64,000 nt of DNA from NCBI RefSeq assembly GCF_000745185.1, contig NZ_JQNJ01000001.1, forward strand, positions 1,511,501 to 1,575,500, in the 5' to 3' direction. The first letter of the stretch is position 1. Every line of letters starts with the position of its first letter. Below are positions 59,365 through 64,000 of the stretch, piece by piece. Source of the stretch: Muricauda sp. MAR_2010_75 (GTDB lineage: Bacteria; Bacteroidota; Bacteroidia; Flavobacteriales; Flavobacteriaceae). A program made the position numbers and the translations under genes. The notes under the pieces were generated by a model. That model did not search any database and was not told the DNA's origin. It saw nothing but the letters and a program-made list of their open reading frames with translations.

Positions 59365-60237
59365 GGTGGGTCTAGCCACAATGATCCCGATATTGCTTTT
59401 GATGTTTTTGAGATAATCTGCTAGGGGCAATTCTGAAATTTCCACTTCCCCATTTTTGCTTGATGCGTGGAGCAAATGCAATCTTCCATCAGGTTGATGG
59501 ATGGCGATGCCAGTGTGGGTCACATCCAGGCCTTTTATAGAGGTGGCCAACGCGATAATATCTCCCGATTGGATCAGGTGCTCTTTACTTTCAATCTGAT
59601 CTTGTGGCAAATAACAAAGCTCTTCGTGGGCCAGTTCCTTTTCCACTTGAAGCATGGCTTCAAAATTTTCATCATTCGTTAAAAAAGGATAGAGTGAACG
59701 ATGTGTTCCCATAAAATTGATAGGTTTGTTTAGTAACACACCACCCAATTCCGAGGTGATATCCTTGACCAAACCCTTCTTCTGATTGTTTCGAATCCAC
59801 TCCGTAAAATAATGTAAACGTGAAGGATAGCTTTTTAAAATACCATCCCTATACCGAATGGTTTTTAAATTTTCTGCAAATGCATTAAAAGTTTCTTGCT
59901 CGTTCTTGAGCATTAATCCAAAAGCCAGCACATTTTCAACAAAAGTGGTGCAATCCAATCCCGAAAAATTCACAACAAGGGTTTCTGTTTCCCCAACTTC
60001 AAGGGTCTTTTCCACATACGCTGTTCCCATAAACGACCTTCCTACCTGCACAAGTGTATCTCCCAAATTGGATGCCTGGATTTCTTGAAGTTCATCCATT
60101 TTGGATTCAAAAAGAGACTTGTCCTCAGGAGAACATGTGATTTGTTGGGCAAATGCAAAAGATGATATCGCCAAAACGATGAGTAGACTAACAATAGGGT
60201 TAAATAGATTTTTAATGGTAAAATCTAAAAATTTCAT
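59350..60237 (-). CDS. DUF1460 exported protein (NlpC/P60-like)
   Basis: A 295-residue protein with signal peptide KNLFNPIVSLLIVLAISSFAFA. The DUF1460 family has a papain-like NlpC/P60 fold and is annotated as an N-acetylmuramoyl-L-alanine amidase-like domain. Here the cysteine in SGLDCTTFVENVLAFG and the histidine in DVTHTGIAIH are the likely nucleophile and base, with LDCTTFVE typical. It probably cleaves peptidoglycan peptides. ATG 60237 is used; an ATG three codons earlier is in frame. Its start overlaps the previous lipoprotein gene's end by 26 bases. Confidence 0.87.
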   Translation of the reverse strand: MKFLDFTIKNLFNPIVSLLIVLAISSFAFAQQITCSPEDKSLFESKMDELQEIQASNLGDTLVQVGRSFMGTAYVEKTLEVGETETLVVNFSGLDCTTFVENVLAFGLMLKNEQETFNAFAENLKTIRYRDGILKSYPSRLHYFTEWIRNNQKKGLVKDITSELGGVLLNKPINFMGTHRSLYPFLTNDENFEAMLQVEKELAHEELCYLPQDQIESKEHLIQSGDIIALATSIKGLDVTHTGIAIHQPDGRLHLLHASSKNGEVEISELPLADYLKNIKSNIGIIVARPTLLSF

Positions 60238-61519
60238 GTGAATCATAAATTGCTTTTAGTTCGGGCTCAATAAACTCTTGATGTATTAAATCAGGATAAG
60301 AAAGAAAATCCAAATGCAAAGAAGTTGAGATCAAATTTAAATTACCAACCCTTAAATTAGGGTAAGTCTGTTGTATTTCTTCAGGAATTTCACCAATAGT
60401 CCCAGAAAAATAAGGAGAAGAAATAACGTTCCATGTTGTTTGAATTCTATTAACAAGAGGCACACCTTCTTTTACTTCCCATTGAACATCTTTCATTTGA
60501 TAATCGAGGTTTGTTATAAATTGATAATTAGAAAAGGACTGGTCGGCTATTGTAAACGAGGCATTTTTTGGTATACTTATATTCTCTGGTTTGACCCCAT
60601 ATTTTTCATAATCATACTCATAAACGTCACTTCCAAAACTAAATCGTGTTCTATATCTACTATACAAATCCAAATATCCAATTTTTATAGGATTAGGTGC
60701 TAGTGCACTGGTATCTATTAATGTAGTATAAATTCCACCTCCAATTGAATACGACTGATTATCCTCAAATGCTTGAACAACTACATATAAGTTATAGGCT
60801 ACAGGGTTTGAAATTGGAATATCTACCTCAAGATAATAATCATAAAAATTAAATTCAGAGTAGTCTACTTCTATGATATCTTCATCTGAAATGTCTTCAA
60901 TAAAAAAATACTTCGATTCATTATCTGAGTCATAGAAAGTATAAAATATATTATTATACTCATTTAATCTTACATCAAGATGAGAAACCTGATCTTTAAC
61001 ACCGTTATCAAGACCTTGTTTTGTATAGATGTGACCATCTTTGTCCGAAAATGTTTCATATCTAGGTGAAACTGCATTATTAACAGAGATGTCAAAACTT
61101 CCTGTTTGATCTCTAAATGTAACAGGATCATATTCTGGATAAGGTCCAAAATTCCAATTGGAGCCAATTTGTATTTCAGGATAAGATTTAATAGTATGTC
61201 TCATATTCCCAAAAGAACTATTGTCATAAGTGAACAAACTTATTGTTAAGTTGTCAGGTAATTTCTTTTCTTGAATATCAAAAATTAATGAGTCCCCTGC
61301 TTCAAATTCTCTGTAATCCAATAGTTCGCCATCTTTATCATGAATAATAATCCAATTGTCAGTTTCTGCTGTGGATAGAGCAACTTCGAAAGTAAAGTAG
61401 GTTACCATTTCTGGTTCTTCATCACCTGTTGGATCGGGATTAGGTTCTTCAGATTCATCTTTTGAGCATCCATAAAAAATGAAAAGGAATCCCAATAACA
61501 TTGGTTTTAAGTTTTTCAT
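60212..61519 (-). CDS. Orphan lipoprotein of unknown function, AT-rich
   Basis: A 435-residue lipoprotein, with Cys18 in FIFYGCSKDESEE, which also resembles the Flavobacteria surface-export signal. The acidic PNPDPTGDEEPE linker is followed by a large domain rich in Tyr, Asp, Asn and Ser (for example DVRLNEYNNIFYTFYDSDNESKYFF). No domain is recognised. By eye the gene is clearly more AT-rich than its neighbours, with many TAT, AAT and ATA codons. That suggests recent acquisition. The end overlaps the DUF1460 gene's start by 26 bases. Confidence 0.8.
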   Translation of the reverse strand: MKNLKPMLLGFLFIFYGCSKDESEEPNPDPTGDEEPEMVTYFTFEVALSTAETDNWIIIHDKDGELLDYREFEAGDSLIFDIQEKKLPDNLTISLFTYDNSSFGNMRHTIKSYPEIQIGSNWNFGPYPEYDPVTFRDQTGSFDISVNNAVSPRYETFSDKDGHIYTKQGLDNGVKDQVSHLDVRLNEYNNIFYTFYDSDNESKYFFIEDISDEDIIEVDYSEFNFYDYYLEVDIPISNPVAYNLYVVVQAFEDNQSYSIGGGIYTTLIDTSALAPNPIKIGYLDLYSRYRTRFSFGSDVYEYDYEKYGVKPENISIPKNASFTIADQSFSNYQFITNLDYQMKDVQWEVKEGVPLVNRIQTTWNVISSPYFSGTIGEIPEEIQQTYPNLRVGNLNLISTSLHLDFLSYPDLIHQEFIEPELKAIYDSHEIFRFYH

Positions 61520-61595
61520 CTTGACAGTTTTTTAAGATAGACGTCCAATTAAAAAAACGAAGAAATTTCTGATAAATTGAAAAGCTGTATTGAAT

Positions 61596-62669
61596 TTATG
61601 AGCCGTTTTGATTTTCATCTTTATGTTCAATCGTCAACCTTGTTGTACGTGCAATGCTTTCAGGATAATTTTCTTGCAAGTATACAATCAATTTTTCCCG
61701 AACATGAACTCGTAAATCCCAAGCAGTAGGTGAATCCTTAGCACTCATTAAGGCACGTACCTCCACATAATTGGGCTTAGACTCGGTGACTTGTAGCACA
61801 TTGACCTCACCATCCCACAACTTGGTGTTGTTCAAGATTTGGGTTAATTCTTCCCGTAACTTATCAAAAGGGACGTTGTAATCCACATATAAAAAAACAG
61901 TTCCCAAAATAGCGGATGAGGTCTTAGTCCAGTTTTGAAAAGGTTTCTCTATAAAATAGGGCGTGGGTACGATCAATCGGCGTTTGTCCCAAATGGCTAC
62001 CACCACATAGGTCAGGGTAATTTCTTCAATACGGCCCCATTCCCCTTCCACGATCACCACATCGTCCAGTTTTATGGGCTGGGCTATGGCAATTTGGATG
62101 CCGGCCAATATGGTTCCGATAAGTTTTTGGGCCGAAAAACCAATGATAATACCCGCCACACCGGCTGAAGCAAAAATACTTATACCTAATTCTCGAATTT
62201 CTTGAAAACTCATCAAGGCTAAACCAAGAGCCAGAAGAATGACAACAAAGATGATAATGCGTTCCAAGATGGTAAATTGGGTATAGATTTTTCGGGCCTT
62301 TAGATTATCCGTTTCACCTACATCATAGTTTCTAAGGATGACCTGTTTTACAATCTTCAAAAGAGCGATTACCAGCCAGGTCATGGCAAAGATAAACAAG
62401 AGGGTACTTGACTTTTTAAACCAATACTCCGATTCCTCAAGACTTAAAACGTTGCGCAGGGCATTAATCCGTAGGATGACGGAGACAAAAATCAAGATCA
62501 ACGGTAGCGCCAATTTTTTAAAGGAACCATCGGGCAAGAGGTATTTCGGGTTTTTGCCCAAACGTTTCAACAGGATGGATATGGCCCAATATACAAAGAC
62601 CAGGCAGAAAAGGGTAATCCCTAAATAAATCAGTGATTCTTTTGAAACGTTGTCGTAAAAGGACTCCAT
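61596..62669 (-). CDS. Mechanosensitive ion channel (MscS family)
   Basis: A 357-residue MscS-type channel. About four membrane helices lie at 10-30, 50-70, 85-110 and 130-155. The pore helix and beta domain follow: GISIFASAGVAGIIIGFSAQKLIGTILAGIQIAIAQPIKLDDVVIVEGEWGRIEEITLTYVVV, then LIVPTPYFIEKPFQNW (shown in pieces of family sequence). The C-terminal alpha/beta domain ends near TRLTIEHKDE. It would open on membrane tension and release solutes. A -7 box TATTTTTG on the minus strand (62682-62675) ends six bases before the start codon; TTG lies 18 bases upstream of it. Confidence 0.92.
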   Translation of the reverse strand: MESFYDNVSKESLIYLGITLFCLVFVYWAISILLKRLGKNPKYLLPDGSFKKLALPLILIFVSVILRINALRNVLSLEESEYWFKKSSTLLFIFAMTWLVIALLKIVKQVILRNYDVGETDNLKARKIYTQFTILERIIIFVVILLALGLALMSFQEIRELGISIFASAGVAGIIIGFSAQKLIGTILAGIQIAIAQPIKLDDVVIVEGEWGRIEEITLTYVVVAIWDKRRLIVPTPYFIEKPFQNWTKTSSAILGTVFLYVDYNVPFDKLREELTQILNNTKLWDGEVNVLQVTESKPNYVEVRALMSAKDSPTAWDLRVHVREKLIVYLQENYPESIARTTRLTIEHKDENQNGS

Positions 62670-62794
62670 AGTAACAAAAATAGGGGAGAAAACTATACAT
62701 CAAGGAATAGTACTCTCCGTTTTTGGATTGAATTTCATTATTTCTCCATAAGAAAGTATTTTGAAAGGGAAAATACAAAGTCAGAGTCAAGTTG

Positions 62795-62802
62795 TATTTT
62801 TG
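62795..62802 (+). promoter_or_regulatory. -7 box of hemH
   Basis: TATTTTTG matches TAnnTTTG and lies 20 bases before the GTG start of hemH. Confidence 0.4.
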
Positions 62803-62822
62803 AACTCTAAAACAAAAAAGCT

Positions 62823-63869
62823 GTGCCAAAAGGAGTTTTATTGGTCAATTTGGGCTCACCCGATAGCCCCACCCCTAAAGATGTTAAACCCTATTTAGAT
62901 GAATTTTTGATGGATGAGCGTGTTATAGACGTGAATCCAGTCCTTAGGAACATTATTGTTAGGGGAATCATTCTAAATACACGCCCTAAGCGCTCTGCGG
63001 AAGCCTATGCCAAAATTTGGTGGGATGAAGGCTCTCCGCTCATTGTCATTTCAGAACGTTTCACGGAAAAAGTACGCCAAAAGACCGATCTTCCCATTGC
63101 TTTGGGTATGCGCTATGGGTCAATGACCATTAAAAGTGCCCTTAAAGAATTACAAAAAAAAGGGGTGGATGAGGTGCTGCTTGTGCCTTTGTATCCCCAC
63201 TATGCCATGTCTTCCTATGAAACGGTAGTAGTTAAGGCCATGGAAGCACAACAAGAACACTTCCCTGAGATGCACCTGACCACCTTGCCCGCTTTCTATA
63301 GCAATCCAGAGTATGTGAAAGTGCTCTCAAAAAGTATTGCGGAAGGATTGAAAGGTTTTGAATATGACCATATCTTGTTTTCCTATCATGGGATTCCGGA
63401 GCGACACATTAAAAAATCGGACCCCACCAAATTCCACTGCAAAATAGATGGGCAATGTTGCAAGACGAACTCCGTTGCACATCATACTTGCTATAAGCAT
63501 CAGTGCTTGGATACCACGGAACTGGTGAAGAAAGCGTTGGATTTGGATGACGCCAAAGTCAGTTCATCGTTCCAATCCAGATTGGGGAGCGACCCATGGT
63601 TGCAACCATTTACCGACGAAGAATTTGAACGCTTGGCCCAAGAAGGAAAAAAACGATTGGCGGTGATCACCCCAGCATTTGTGAGTGATTGCTTGGAGAC
63701 TTTGGAAGAAATAGCGATGGAAGGGAAACATCAATTTGAAGAAGCGGGAGGAGAAGATTATATCCACATAGCCTGTTTAAACGACAGAGACGACTGGGCT
63801 GGATTAATGGCAGCGTGGATCAAGGAATGGCAAGAAAATGGAAAACTTCCTGAAACTAGGGTTCAGTAG
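62823..63869 (+). CDS. hemH: Ferrochelatase
   Basis: A 348-residue enzyme that inserts iron into protoporphyrin IX as the last step of haem synthesis. Family marks are VNLGSPDSP, the active-site His in FSYHGIPERHIKK, PLYPHYAMSSYETV and the final region TPAFVSDCLETLEEI with its glutamates. The insert CKIDGQCC...HHTCYKHQC has five cysteines, suggesting a [2Fe-2S] cluster as in some bacterial enzymes. The start is GTG (62823), and no other in-frame Met fits. It is separate from the main haem operon. Confidence 0.94.
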   Translation: MPKGVLLVNLGSPDSPTPKDVKPYLDEFLMDERVIDVNPVLRNIIVRGIILNTRPKRSAEAYAKIWWDEGSPLIVISERFTEKVRQKTDLPIALGMRYGSMTIKSALKELQKKGVDEVLLVPLYPHYAMSSYETVVVKAMEAQQEHFPEMHLTTLPAFYSNPEYVKVLSKSIAEGLKGFEYDHILFSYHGIPERHIKKSDPTKFHCKIDGQCCKTNSVAHHTCYKHQCLDTTELVKKALDLDDAKVSSSFQSRLGSDPWLQPFTDEEFERLAQEGKKRLAVITPAFVSDCLETLEEIAMEGKHQFEEAGGEDYIHIACLNDRDDWAGLMAAWIKEWQENGKLPETRVQ

Positions 63870-63917
63870 GAAACCAAAAAACTAAAAAACAGCAAAGCGA
63901 ATTTGATAAAGGTATTG

Positions 63918-63925
63918 TAGTTTTG
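63918..63925 (+). promoter_or_regulatory. -7 box before the gene at the right edge
   Basis: TAGTTTTG matches TAnnTTTG and lies about 49 bases before ATG 63975. Confidence 0.3.
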
Positions 63926-63974
63926 GGGACACCATACTGCATACAGATTTCACTCTCAAAGCACAAGCATTGGC

Positions 63975-64000
63975 ATGGCCAAAGTAACCTCTGAAGAACT
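63975..64000 (+). CDS. Start of an unidentified gene, cut by the window edge
   Basis: ATG followed by codons for AKVTSEE, open to the window end. Only eight codons are seen, so neither identity nor reality is certain. Confidence 0.3.

Noticed and set aside
1..64000. CRISPR array, prophage or insertion sequence
   Set aside because: No regularly spaced repeats, cas genes, phage structural genes or transposase motifs were seen on either strand.

Overview
The window reads as chromosomal DNA of a marine Flavobacteriaceae bacterium (Bacteroidota), of the Muricauda/Flagellimonas kind. The reasons are: a Bacteroidota-type five-helix SdhC followed directly by sdhA; several surface-type lipoproteins with a Cys-Ser-Asp/Asn start; a subtilase with a type IX secretion tail; an HTCS-type hybrid sensor/regulator; DUF2480, DUF3078 and DUF2721 proteins; almost no Shine-Dalgarno sites; and many -7 boxes of the Bacteroidota form TAnnTTTG. 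No tRNA, rRNA, CRISPR array, phage or transposase gene was seen. Strain or genus cannot be fixed from reading alone.

Layout. 1-2.8 kb: start of the sdh operon (minus) and an ATP-grasp/M14 hydrolase pair. 2.7-7.4 kb: membrane and small-molecule-binding proteins, Xaa-Pro aminopeptidase and a Crp/Fnr regulator. 7.4-17.5 kb: an accessory, regulator-rich stretch of short operons: tautomerase-SDR-NTF2, SDR-AraC, ArsR-CBU_0592-proline-dehydrogenase-like, a secreted NTF2-NTF2-globin fusion followed by a GlxA-type regulator, ketopantoate reductase and ankyrin proteins. 17.57-19.56 kb: a truncated globin and a DUF4242/AraC regulator bracketed by a perfect 13-bp inverted repeat. 19.6-25.2 kb: BrnQ, a small zinc-ribbon-like protein, ThiL and two lipoproteins. 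25.3-32.0 kb: a complete SUF iron-sulfur operon (sufA-B-C-D-S-E, a PaaD/SufT-like protein, DUF2480), closed by a strong terminator. 32.1-35.4 kb: two tandem lipoproteins with the same repeat domain and different N-terminal modules. 35.6-44.4 kb: DUF3078 protein, an HTCS regulator with a small outer-membrane barrel beside it, HflX and the subtilase. 44.5-48.5 kb: exonuclease, MGMT, CNNM protein and a DM13 lipoprotein/outer-membrane pair. 48.6-57.5 kb: a long haem operon read leftwards (hemA-C-D-E, DUF6973, GNAT, hemF, phzF-like, hemB, serine hydrolase). 57.7-64 kb: AraC-ThuA pair, DUF1460 protein, an AT-rich orphan lipoprotein, MscS channel and hemH.

How it fits together. Haem and Fe-S biosynthesis dominate. 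HemA to HemF plus HemH give the oxygen-dependent route to protohaem, lacking only hemL and the protoporphyrinogen oxidase step. Two globin domains that would use haem lie in the accessory stretch. That stretch is also rich in visible operator-like sequences next to regulator genes: a TGTGA-N6-TCACA palindrome after the Crp/Fnr gene, AraC-style direct repeats before an SDR and before the barrel gene, and a palindrome before the ArsR gene. These regulatory pairs, the secreted globin fusion and the repeat-bracketed globin segment are the most unusual content.
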